DNA of 64,000 nt from Orychophragmus violaceus (Eukaryota > Streptophyta > Magnoliopsida > Brassicales > Brassicaceae): assembly GCA_030180135.1 (NCBI GenBank), contig CM058236.1:55765728-55829727 (forward strand), in the 5' to 3' direction. Position 1 is the first letter of the stretch. Each line of letters starts with the position of its first letter. The notes below the pieces were generated by a model. The model did not search any database and was not told the origin of the DNA. It saw only the letters and a list, made by a program, of their open reading frames with translations. The translations under genes and the position numbers were made by a program. This document shows, one piece after another, positions 48,290 to 59,102 of the stretch.

Positions 48290-51200
48290 AGCATGGAGGA
48301 GACACCATGGAATTGGGTGGATTTTCGGACCGCCTGGAATCCGGACATATTGCCGGCTGGTAAACACCGGGACAGTTCGTCGATTGAAATAGGCCAGAAG
48401 AGGTACATGCCGGAGATATTTTTTCTCATGGAAACCAAAAACACAGATATATTTGTGATAAACGAATTGCAAGACCTTCAATATACTTCTATGTGTTTGG
48501 TGTCACCGCACAGTAAGAGGGGAGGAGGCTTGGCTCTACTATGGGATGAAGAAGTGAATTTGGAAATTTTGGAGAAGGACCACAACTTCATCAAAGTGAA
48601 AGTAAAATACAGAAACAAGTATTTCGTTTGCACCTTCGTGTATGGTGAACCGGAAAGGTCAAAGCGCAAGGAAGTTTGAGAGAATATATCAGATGAAAGC
48701 GCGATAGGAAACTCACCCTGGCTCCTTACCGAATATTTTAACGAAATTGTATCAGAGGAAGAAAAGGAGGGAGGAACAAAATGATCTGAGGGATCTCGGA
48801 AAATGACCTCTACGATCTAAGACATATGGAAATTACTTATCATGGAGAGGAAAGAGGGGAAGACATATGGTCCAATGCCGTCTGGACAGATCCTTATCTA
48901 ATGGAGCATGACCGGAAAGATATCCGATGGTTATTGCAGCTACATGAATTTTGAGAGTTTGGACCACAGGCCACTAATGACCGATCTCTCACAACCAAAC
49001 AAAAGGAAGAGATATTTGTTTAAATATGACAGAAGTTGGAGAAGCAATGCGGAAGCAATGCGGAAGCAAAGAAGACAATAAACTCGCTTTGAATGAAAGG
49101 AGAAACAAGATTATGATGTGGAAGATAGAGAACTGTAGAAGGAGTTTATCACTGTGGAACAAGTAAAAACATGTTAATCACCAGAAGTTAATTAACATAA
49201 GGAAATATAAACTTGAAAGGGTAATGTCAGATCCGCAAGGAGATGAAGATGAGGCCAAGCGGCTGAATGACGATCTGGACTTAGCTTATAAGGCAGAGGA
49301 AGAGTTTTGGAGGCAATAGAGCAGACTGATTTGGCTCAAACTAGGAGACAAAAATTTGGCTTACTTTTACGCGATAACCAGAGGTAGAAGAGCGTTAAAT
49401 ATGATATCAGTGTTGGAAGATGAAGAGGAAAAGATTGTCTTCAGGAGGAGATATAAATCATATGATAACAGTTTACTTCAAAGGGTTGTTCACCACAGGA
49501 AACATAGATCTCGGACGAACAGTTAGGAAGGGGATAAGGAGATTGATAACGCTCGAGATGAATGCAAAATTTGTTGAGACCCCAACCCAGAAGGAGATTA
49601 AGGAAGCTTTTATGTCAATCCACGCAGACAAAGCACTATGACCGGATGGATTCTCGGCAAGCTTCTATCATACTAATTGGGAGATCATCAAAGTAGAAGT
49701 AGTGGCGGAAATACAAGGATTTTTGAGAATGGGATTCTTTCATAGAACATAAACTGCTCACACATAAGATTAATCCCAAATATCAAGAGCCCAAAGGGAG
49801 TCAAGGATTACAGACCATTGGCTAATTGTAATGTATACTACAAATCGTTCTCGAAGATAATCACTACAAGATTGAAGAAAATTTTGAATGCAGTGATATC
49901 TGAGAATCAATCAGCTTTTGTCCCGGATAGAGCGATAACGGACAACATACTGATAACGCATGAGATGCACCACTTCCTCAACCAATCAAAATCTACAAAG
50001 ATGTGCAAAAGGGTGATCAAAAATTATATGAGCAAGGCGTATGACCGACTAGAATGGAGCTTCATCAAAACGGTTTTGGAGGAATTCGGGTTTCATGATA
50101 CATTCATCAAGTGGATAATTAAATGTGTATCTACGGTATCTTTCTCGGTAGTGATCAATGGAGAAGCAAAAGGTGAGATAATACCACTAAGAGAAATCCG
50201 ACATGGTGACCCACTCTCGTTGTTCCTCTTTTTACTTTGCAGCGAGTTTTTCGGGGCTATGCATTCAAGCACAGAGGAGTGGGGATTTGATTAATATACA
50301 GATTTAGAGAGGAGGACCTCGAAAAAATCACATTCTCTTTGTAGATGACACGATGTTTTTCACGAAAACAGACCCAAAACGTTGCGCGAATCTGGTGAAG
50401 AAGCTACGGGAGTATGAAGAGCCTTCGGACCAAATAATAAACAGAGAAAAATCGGCCATCTCCTTCTCTAACAAGATGCCACTGGAAATAAGGGATAGTG
50501 TCAAGGCAATACCTGGAAATGAGAAAGATGGAGGAACGGGAAAATATCTGGGATTACCGAAACTATTCGGAAGGAAGAAGAGGGAGATGTTTACTGTAAT
50601 TGTTGACAGGATCAAACAAAAGGGACTGAACTGGGCGTCTAAGCGACTGTCGAGCGCAGGGAAACTGACTCTATTAAATTCAATGCTTATGGTCATACCT
50701 TCATACACGTGGACTAGCTCTAAGATTCCAAAGAGTTTGTGCAAGAGAATCCAATATGCGTTAACGAGATTTTGGTGGGATTTCAACCCGGAAAAGAGAA
50801 GTATGTTCTGGTGGCTTTGGAGAAAATGGCTAAACCAAAGAGAGATGTAGGCCTGGTATTTAGAGATGTTGAAGCTTTCAGTGATGCTCTTTTAACCAGG
50901 ACCAGCTGGAGGATAATGTCAAAACCGCACAGCCTATTAGGGAGACTTCTACTTGGGATTACGGTAAGAAAGAATGCTTTTTAAATGTGGAATCTAAATC
51001 GAATATCACATGGGTGGAGAGGGGTTCTGGTCGGAAGGGACTTAGTGAAGTCTTGAATAGGTTATACAATTGGAAATAGAGAAGTTGTGAACGTGTGGCA
51101 AGACCCTTGGATTTCACTGAACAAACCGGAGGTCCTTGTTGGACCAGCAACGGAGTTGACGCAACACTGGACAGTTTCAAATTTGTTCAAACCCGGAAGC

Positions 51201-52340
51201 AATGAACGGGACATTGAGAAAATAAGGATGTTGATACCGGAAAGGAAAAATTACATATTGAACATCAGGCCAAGCAAATTGAGAGGAAGAGATAACTTGA
51301 TGTGGCTATCTGTAAGATGTGGCCAATACAAAACAAAATAAGATACTATAAAGCTCTGGAAGATGCAGAAAAAAATGAAGAAACAGAGGCACAAAGCATA
51401 GGATTTAATTGGGAAAATGACCTATGTGAAAGGAGAGCAGCACAAAGATAAAAATGTTTATGTGAAAAGCCAAAAGAATGCACTACCGGTTGGGGAGAAC
51501 CTATTGCACATACGGATTATTCAAGATGCAAAATGTTTTAGGTGAGGGGAAACAAAGAGTACAGAAGACGTCATGTTTTGATGTCACTTTGCAACACAAG
51601 TCAGGAACTTGGTACCATGTAAGGAAAATATAGTGGTGAGCGAATGGAGAGATTTCGAGGATGGATTGGTGAAATCGCAGAAGCTTCAAACCCTTCTACC
51701 CATCGGATTGAATGAAGACACAATCTTCTTCCAGACTTGCTGGAGTATTTGGACCAGTCGGAACAAACTGATATTTGTGAAATGAGCTACTGGAGCAGAG
51801 GAAGTAATTGTCAAATCCATTGTAGAGGCGAGGGAGTGGCTGCTTGCACGGGAAAAGGAAACGAAAGAGGAAGGAACAAGTGAGAGAACGAGTTGAACTT
51901 ATGTGCAACATGGATGAAAGGAATGAAGCTGAGTTTAGAGTTTGCACATACGCGGCATGGAGCGCAACTATGGAGAGAGCGGAACTGGGATAGATCATAA
52001 AGAACAGAGCAGGAACAAAGGTTTGGACAGGATCTATGAGATGGAACAATGTACGGTCTATCTTGATGGCCGAAGCATTAGCATGCTTGGAAGCTTTACG
52101 ACACCTATGAGCGATGAAACGAAGCAAGGTAGTGATATCTTCGGATAATCTCAACCTGATTCGCGCTTTTTCCTAAAACGAACACCCCAAAGAACTTTAC
52201 GGTATTCTTTGCGACATTGAGGAGCTTTTAAAAGGCTTTGATTTTATTTATTTCTCTTTTGTTTCAAGAAAGGACAATGAGGAGGCATATCATGTGGCAA
52301 AATCTGCTTTACTTCTTGATGTTTGTAACAATGTATGTAG
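48290..52340 (+). pseudogene. LINE copy 1 ORF2 (endonuclease, reverse transcriptase, RNase H)
   Basis: The endonuclease part begins near 48310 (GPPGIRTYCRLVNTGTVRRL), shifts frame near 48390 and continues IFFLMETKNTDIF, GGGLALLWDEE and CTFVYGEPERS. At the usual GDFNEI site it reads TEYFNEI (near 48728), so the catalytic Asp is replaced by Tyr. The reverse transcriptase has YRPLANCNVYYKSFSKIITT, ENQSAFVPDRAITDNILIT, KAYDRLEWSFI and HGDPLS, with LFVDDTMFF (near 50336) where FADD is usual. A zf-RVT-like region (51080-51330) and an RNase H-like C-terminus (51940-52340, with VSRKDNEEAYHVAKSAL) follow. Stops include 48678, 49317, 49639 and 50292. Confidence 0.85.
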
Positions 52341-52404
52341 GATCGACCACTCTGATATGATTTAGAGTTTTAATGAAAGTTTATGCAATTCAAACAACAA
52401 CAAA

Positions 52405-52511
52405 AAGTTGCAAGGAACCCCTATTCTTGTTATAAAAAAAAATTGGCAGTGACTATGAAATAAAAAAAATTAGTTACAGCCGTATGTTGTTGGGTGTAAA
52501 ACTGTATACCT
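52405..52511. other. Spacer between the two LINE copies
   Basis: About 107 bp of AT-rich sequence not shared by the copies. It begins with the right copy of the probable LINE copy 1 target duplication. It ends at the C-tract that marks the left limit of copy 2 homology. Confidence 0.7.
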
Positions 52512-52827
52512 CCCCCCCCCCCCCCCCCACACAGAGTTTTTTCACCAAAGAGGAAAGAAGGGGAGGAAGTCGCCGGAAACAGATCGCCGGTGATGGCTCT
52601 TAACGAGGCAAATGCCATATCATACCGGACAACATCTTCTACGCATCAAGGAACCCAGCGGCGACAAATGCTTGAAGTTATAGAGCGGAGGAAGAGATCC
52701 TGAACCAGAAAGGTCTTATTGCAAAGAAGTAAGATGAAGGAAGCAAGGAGAACTGGATTTTGTGACTCAAGCTTGACAAAGGAACAATTGTGCAATATAA
52801 AGACACCTAAGCAAAAAAGGAGAAACC

Positions 52828-54252
52828 ATGGCGAGAAGGCTCACGTATGAGGAGAAAGGGAAGAGCTTAGCGGTGCTAACTGAACCCAAGAGAAGGGTGA
52901 GTATAATTGAACCAGATCTTGACACAACTAAACAAATCAAAGACAACATCCTCACCTTAATAGGAAGGATTACAAACCCGAAGGTTCAGAGGATAAGGAA
53001 CTTAATACCATTTTTCTCTAGGATGTGGAACTTAAGAGGAAGAGTAACTTCCTCTGGTCTATATAAGGACTGCTTTAAGTTCAGGTTTGAAAAGGAGGAA
53101 GACTTGAACCAAGTTCTGCTCAACAGATCATACCAATTTGAACATTGGATGGTAATCTTGGAGAAATGGGAGCCAATTATATCCTCAACCTTCCCGACCC
53201 CTCCACTTTTGGCAGAAGAAGATGTTAGACAGGACTGGAGGTGAGTTGGGAAGATTGGATGGAAGGTAAATAACAGAGACTTACACTAGGGTGAGAGTCT
53301 TGATTCCAATAATAAAAGAAACCATCGTAGAGTTTGCGAATGGCGAAGAGATCTTAGTCAACTTGGATTATCAAAAGGCTGGAGAACTATTGTACTGTAT
53401 GCTTGAGACTTACTCATGAAGCCAAAGACTGCACTGAAGCAGGGGAAGGTGAGATAACTGCTACGGATAAACAAAGAGGACTACTTGACAAAGATAGGAA
53501 AGGATATGGGGATGGGAGAAACAGATCACATAGCCCTTAAGAACATATCAAGCAAGAACACTTATGGCTGGAAGTTCCAGGTATGAAGGAAGGGAGAAAG
53601 GAATGGTCAATGAGGAGAGAGACTGGCCTCAAAGATCTCAAGATCAATGCAACAGGGATGACATGATGAATCAAAGAATGGAAAGAAACAGAATACCTCA
53701 ATGGGAGAGAAGCCGAGAATCATGTGTGCTTATAACGGAGGCAAGTTCCAGGAAGAGGACTGTCGAGCAATCAATCGGGCCTATGAAGCAGAACAAAGGA
53801 GAAACAGACAGAGAGGGACATATATTTTTGCTGGAAGAGAACCTTCGAGGGAGAGCTACCCAAATAACAAAGACGAACGTAGAGTGAAAGAGACAAGAGA
53901 GAGTAACATACGGTAATCCCATATGTCTGAATATCAAAGGACATCAGAGCAAGACAGAAATGTGGAGAAATCTGTAATCCGAATTGCAGAAGACTGCAGA
54001 GAAGAGACAAGACTGAATTTGGTGGGCAAAGAGAACACTACTAGTGAAATTGCAAACAGAAATTTGGGATGGCTTGACAGAAATCCAGTTAACCAGAGGA
54101 TTGAACTAGGAGAGACAATCAATCTAATGAGATATAAAGAACAAGAAGTTACATCCAAGGAAAGAGCCTTAGGCCTGGGGATTAACGTGTCGAGGACTGA
54201 ACCGCAAAACAAATTCCCACCATGTCCAGAGAAGAGGTCATTAACGAATTAA
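52828..54252 (+). pseudogene. LINE copy 2 ORF1 (DUF4283 gag-like)
   Basis: Same protein as copy 1 ORF1, with the same TGA after the DUF4283 domain (53242). A single visible difference in the first domain is Phe for Leu in the NLIPF-SRMW stretch. The tail frames after 53560 also match copy 1, with few differences and a small indel near 54208. Confidence 0.75.
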
Positions 54253-54729
54253 GTAGAGTCACGTATGAGTATGCTAACCACCATGATCTCAAAGAAAGAA
54301 AAAAACTAGAATGAACAGGATTTTGGAATCGGAAGAGAACAATCTAATGGAATAAACTGCAGATGCGATAATGGAAAGTGAGAGGAAAAGAGCAGAACAA
54401 GCTGCGACCATCCAAGGCAATTTGAGGTATAAAGTTGTAGAGGAAGCACATCAAAGAGACAACATTTTTGTTAAGAATGAATTGAGGGAACCGTCTAATT
54501 GGGAGGCTCAGCGAAGGAGAAAAACTCCGGTAATGAGAAGAAACGTCCAGAATAGTCCCATGAATCTGGCGGGGGAAGTGCTAGTAGAAGATTAATCTAC
54601 CAAAATCAGACTGGCAGCAGACGAAAACAGACAAGAGCAGGTAATGGGATCAGAATAAACTCAAATGAACAACCAAAAGAGGTCAGTACAACAAACCAGG
54701 GAAGAGAGGTGGCGGAGAACAGAGATAGA

Positions 54730-56767
54730 AGCATGGAGGAGACACCATGGAATTGGGTGGATTTTCGTACCGCCTGGAATCCGGACCTGTTGTCGGCTGG
54801 GAAACACCGGGACAGTTCGTCGATTGAAATAGGCCAGAAGAGGTACAGGCCGGAGATATTTTTTCTCATGGAAACCAAAAACACAGATATATTTGAGATA
54901 AACGAATTGCAAGACCTTCAATATACTTCTATGTGTTTGGTGTCACCGCACAGTACGAGGGGAGGAGGCTTGGCTCTACTATGGGATGAAGAAGTGGATT
55001 TGGAAATTTTGGAGAAGGACCACAACTTCATCAAAGCGAAAGTAAAATACAGAAACAAATATTTCTTTTGCACCTTCGTGTATGGTGAACCAGAAAGGTC
55101 AAAGCGCAAGGAAGTTTGAGAGAATATATCAGATGAAAGCGCGATAGGAAACTCACCCTGGCTCCTTACCGAATATTTTAACGAAATTGTATCAGAGGAA
55201 GAAAAGGAGGGAGGAACAAAATGATCTGAGGGATCTCGGAAAATGACCTCTACGATCTAAGACATACGGAAATTACTTATCATGGAGAGGAAAGAGGGGA
55301 AGACATATGGTCCAATGCCGTCTGGACAGATCCTTATCTAATGAGCATGACCGGAAAGATATCCGATGGTTATTGCAGCTACATGAATTTTGAGAGTTTG
55401 GACCACAGGCCACTAATGACCGATCTCTCACAACCAAACAAAAAGAAGAGATCTTTGTTTAAATATGACAGAAGTTGGAGAAGCAATGCGGAAGCAATGC
55501 GGAAGCAAAGAAGACAATAAACTCGCTTTGAATGAAAGGAGAAACAAGATTATGATGTGGAAGATAGAGAACTGTAGAAGGAGTTTATCACTGTGGAACA
55601 AGTAAAAACATGTTAATCACCAGAAGTTAATTAACATAAGGAAATATAAACTTGAAAGGGTAATGTCAGATCCGCAAGGAGATGAAGATGAGGCCAAGCG
55701 GCTGAATGACGATCTGGACTTAGCTTATAAGGCAGAGGAAGAGTTTTGGAGGCAATAGAGCAGACTGATTTGGCTCAAACTAGGAGACAAAAATTTGGCT
55801 TACTTTTACGCGATAACCAGAGGTAGAAGAGCGTTAAATATGATATCAGTGTTGGAAGATGAAGAGGAAAAGATTGTCTTCAGGAGGAGATATAAATCAT
55901 ATGATAACAGTTTACTTCAAAGGGTTGTTCACCACAGGAAACATAGATCTCGGACGAACAGTTAGGAAGGGGATAAGGAGATTGATAACGCTCGAGATGA
56001 ATGCAAAATTTGTTGAGACCCCAACCCAGAAGGAGATTAAGGAAGCTTTTATGTCAATCCACGCAGACAAAGCACTATGACCGGATGGATTCTCGGCAAG
56101 CTTCTATCATACTAATTGGGAGATCATCAAAGTAGAAGTAGTGGCGGAAATACAAGGATTTTTGAGAATGGGATTCTTTCATAGAACATAAACTGCTCAC
56201 ACATAATATTAATCCCAAATATCAAGAGCCCAAAGGGAGTCAAGGATTACAGACCATTGGCTAATTGTAATGTATACTACAAATCGTTCTCGAAGATAAT
56301 CACTACAAGATTGAAGAAAATTTTGAATGCAGTGATATCTGAGAATCAATCAGCTTTTGTCCCGGATAGAGCGATAACGGACAACATACTGATAACGCAT
56401 GAGATGCACCACTTCCTCAACCAATCAAAATCTACAAAGAGGTGCAAAAGGGTGATCAAAAATTAAATGAGCAAGGCGTATGACCGACTAGAATGGAGCT
56501 TCATCAAAACGGTTTTGGAGGAATTCGGGTTTCATGATACATTCATAAAGTGGATAATTAAATGTGTATCTACAGTATCTTTCTCGGTAGTGATCAATGG
56601 AGAAGCAAAAGGTGAGATAATACCACTAAGAGAAATCCGACATGGTGACCCACTCTCGTCGTTCCTCTTTATACTTTGCAGCAAGTTTTTCGGGGCTATG
56701 CATTCAAGCACAGAGGAGTGGGGATTTGATTAATATACAGATTTAGAGAGGAGGACCTCGAAAAAAT
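54730..56767 (+). pseudogene. LINE copy 2 ORF2, N-terminal two-thirds
   Basis: Endonuclease and first half of the reverse transcriptase, matching copy 1 including TEYFNEI and the stops at 55118, 55756 and 56078. A private TAT-to-TAA change (56464) lies just before KAYDRLEWSF. It ends at the Copia insertion, upstream of the FVDD motif. Confidence 0.85.
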
Positions 56768-57402
56768 TGTTGGAATTGTGTCCAGTAATCTCGGTACTGT
56801 CTCTAGAAAGTAAGAGTATGTCAAAGATCAGACATAAGTCATATAATACTGGGGGTCATGATGGCTTGCTAGAGTCCGCTCATGATCTATAAGTCTTGGA
56901 CTTATTGCTTTTATTATATGATCCCATATGGGTCACACGCCTAAGCTAACAGGAAAATGTGTTGGAATGGCTTAGCAGAAGTACGGTAAAAGTGCCAGGC
57001 ATTTGTCGTACTAAGAGAGAGAGGTTAATGGGTCTGATTAAATCAATGATTTAATCAGATTGGTATTTGGGCCCATAAAGCCCAAAAGGGATTAGACAAG
57101 TTTTATAAATAAAACTTGAGTCTGATTTTCTCCCTAACCCCAGCCCCAGCGCCGAAAATCCTCTCTCCCTGCGCCTCCCATCAGCTCGGTCTAGCAGCCG
57201 TTTTCTGTGATCGCGTGTGTGAGCCTTTGGAGGATTCATCTCTCGGTGTTTCTCTTATCTCTGACCTGTTCTCTTCTTCCGCTGCAATTAACAGGTAAAA
57301 GGTGAGATCTAAATAATGTTTCTAAATAAGAAAACCTAGATCTGCATGTATAGGTTGATATGAATCTAAGAATTGAATCAGGATCAACTAAACTATCCAA
57401 CA
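56768..57402 (+). repeat. Copia 5' LTR (635 bp)
   Basis: Starts TGTTGGAATTG and ends ATCCAACA, an inverted TGTTGGA/TCCAACA pair at the edges. A TATA box (TATAAATA, 57104-57111) lies in the middle, preceded by GGGCCCATAAAGCCC (57070-57084), which contains a GGCCCA/TGGGCC element common in plant promoters. A C/T-rich leader follows. The transcript start is therefore probably near 57135-57145. Confidence 0.9.
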
Positions 57403-57403
57403 G

Positions 57404-57415
57404 TGGTATCAGAGC
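57404..57415 (+). other. Primer-binding site (initiator Met-tRNA)
   Basis: TGGTATCAGAGC, complementary to the 3' end of plant initiator Met-tRNA. It is placed one base after the 5' LTR, the usual Copia arrangement. Confidence 0.92.
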
Positions 57416-57569
57416 CAGGTTCTTAGGATTTCTTGTTTAGATTCATGTTTAGGTTGTTTAATCTGTTTAGAAGTGTTTTTGAATCAACTACTGATAATAT
57501 AAATCACTTAAGAAACATGAATTGAACCCTAAACACACTAATCAAATCGCAAAACCAAGCTATATGACT

Positions 57570-57960
57570 TGGTTAGGCGATCGGCCGAGATGATGAACCG
57601 ATGGCCAAGCCGTTCGTATGGATCGCGCGTTGGCCGGTTGCATCGCTCGACCGTGAGGGGCAGACGCAAACCGATCGCATGGCTCGGCCGAGATCGATCG
57701 CAAGGATCCAATCGGCCCGACCGCATGGATCGAAGCCTCACGCGTTCTGCCGAGAGCCGAGCATCGTCTCGATCGCGTCTCGGCCTGAATCGTCCCGCCA
57801 CCGTCCCGAGCGTCCCGTGCGCAAGTCGAGATGAGCCGAGCATCGGCCGAGCATCGTCGCGAGAGAGATGGACCGATCTCGGATCGCGTCCGTTGATCGC
57901 GGCTGGCCGATGTCGCGTCTCGATTGCGGCTAGGTCACGGCCTGAATGGGCCGGTTCGGT
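57570..57960. other. GC- and CpG-rich block in the Copia leader
   Basis: About 390 bp dense in CpG, with repeated GATCGCG, CGGCCGAG and GAGCCGAGCATCG motifs (the last at about 57765 and 57832). It stands out sharply from the AT-rich surroundings. It has no convincing protein. Overlapping open frames on both strands are Arg/Ser-rich products of the composition. Its function is unknown. A packaging or dimer structure in the RNA is one possibility. Confidence 0.8.
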
Positions 57961-58394
57961 TCATTTGACGGTTCGATTTAAAACTTGATTAAAATCAAAC
58001 GTCTCGGTTTAATAAACAGATTTAATAATTTTATTAAGTTCTGGTTAAACCGGGATAAGAAATCCAAAGTCGAAAAATTGGATTTTGTGCCTAAACCAGG
58101 ATTTTCTAATTTGATTTGGTTGGACCAAATAAATTGAGAAAATCCGGTTTAGTAAATAACCGGTTGACAATTGTGGTCATCGTAGTAATTAAAATTTGGT
58201 TAGACCAATTTTAATGAACCAGACCGGTTATGTCATTTAATTGGACAATTGGGTCATGTCTTGGACATGGACCAATTCTTGGGCCTCGGGCCAAGAAGTT
58301 AAAACAATTGGGCCAATTATTTGAGTCTTTCTTCAGATTAATTTAAAATTTATTTTGTAAAATTATAAATCGATTTTAAATTAATAAGTTTCCG

Positions 58395-58590
58395 AAATTT
58401 TGAAATTAGAAAGTTTCTTAAAATAGAATTTTCTGGTTTTGCGGGTTTTGGATTTTTTAAGAAATTTCTAAAGTTAGAAAGTTTCCGGTTTTAGAAAGTT
58501 TCCAATTTTAGAAAGTTTCTAAAAATAGTAGGTTTCCAAAAATAGAAAGTTTCCCGAAATAGTAATCTTCTATTTTGGGAATGTTTTTAA
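58395..58590. repeat. Minisatellite in the Copia leader (GAAAGTTTC unit)
   Basis: About nine diverged copies of a 16-18 bp unit, TAGAAAGTTTCC(A/T)AAA-like. The unit core GAAAGTTTC or GAAACTTTC is itself a near-palindrome. The rest of the leader (57961-58394 and 58591-59102) shows no gene. Confidence 0.8.
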
Positions 58591-59102
58591 AATAAACCTA
58601 CGAACCTCATTTAATATCAAGCGTTGGATGTCTTGTCCAGGCTATGTCAGCTGTCGAAGCCCATTCAATTGTATTCATGGCCTTACAGTGTGAGGGTGTC
58701 TACTTTTGCGTGGATAAGACGGTTTGTGATTCATAAATGTCATTGGGAGTCCCAGACATTAATGATTACATGACTGTATAGTCTGGTTTTTCTTGACTAG
58801 GCCATCGGGAGTCCCGGGCCTTGAGACATCAGAGTGAATTGGGCCTCGGGCCCAGATTCACAACCAAGAGTTATATCACGGATATAATTAGCCGACATAG
58901 GGCTTACCGATATAAGCTAAGGTTGGGTGACGGCCAGTGGCCCACTTTGATCTTAGTTATATGTGGATCTTGGAATCATTATATTCTATTGAGGGTAACT
59001 TAGGTTATTGAATATAATGCATGATTAATTATATTAAGTATAATATAAGATTAATCATATTGAACATTTTAACTAATAACCTTTTATCTATATATTTCAG
59101 CT

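Larger units (their letters stand above)
45969..52404 (+). mobile_element. L1-type LINE, copy 1 (full 3' end)
   Basis: A non-LTR retrotransposon with a gag-like first gene (46388-47797), then endonuclease, reverse transcriptase and RNase H (48290-52340). Its short tail is CAAACAACAACAAAAA at 52391-52406. A likely target duplication is TGCAAGCAACCCCTAACTCTT (from 45946) against TGCAAGGAACCCCTATTCTT (from 52409), about 17 of 20 matching. That places the 5' end near 45969. Many stops make it inactive. Confidence 0.85.
52512..56767 (+). mobile_element. L1-type LINE, copy 2 (5' part; cut by Copia)
   Basis: Nearly identical to 46078-50328 of copy 1 at a constant offset of 6439-6440 bp, in the same orientation. 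Homology begins exactly at a C-tract (17 C here, 13 C in copy 1). It ends where the Copia 5' LTR begins at 56768. It shares copy 1's disabling changes and has a few private ones, such as TAA at 56464. The rest presumably resumes after the Copia element, outside the window. Confidence 0.9.

Noticed and set aside
57538..57988. Arg/Ser-rich frames on both strands in the Copia leader
   Set aside because: GC-rich composition leaves several overlapping frames open. None has a motif or a good context, so they are treated as composition effects.
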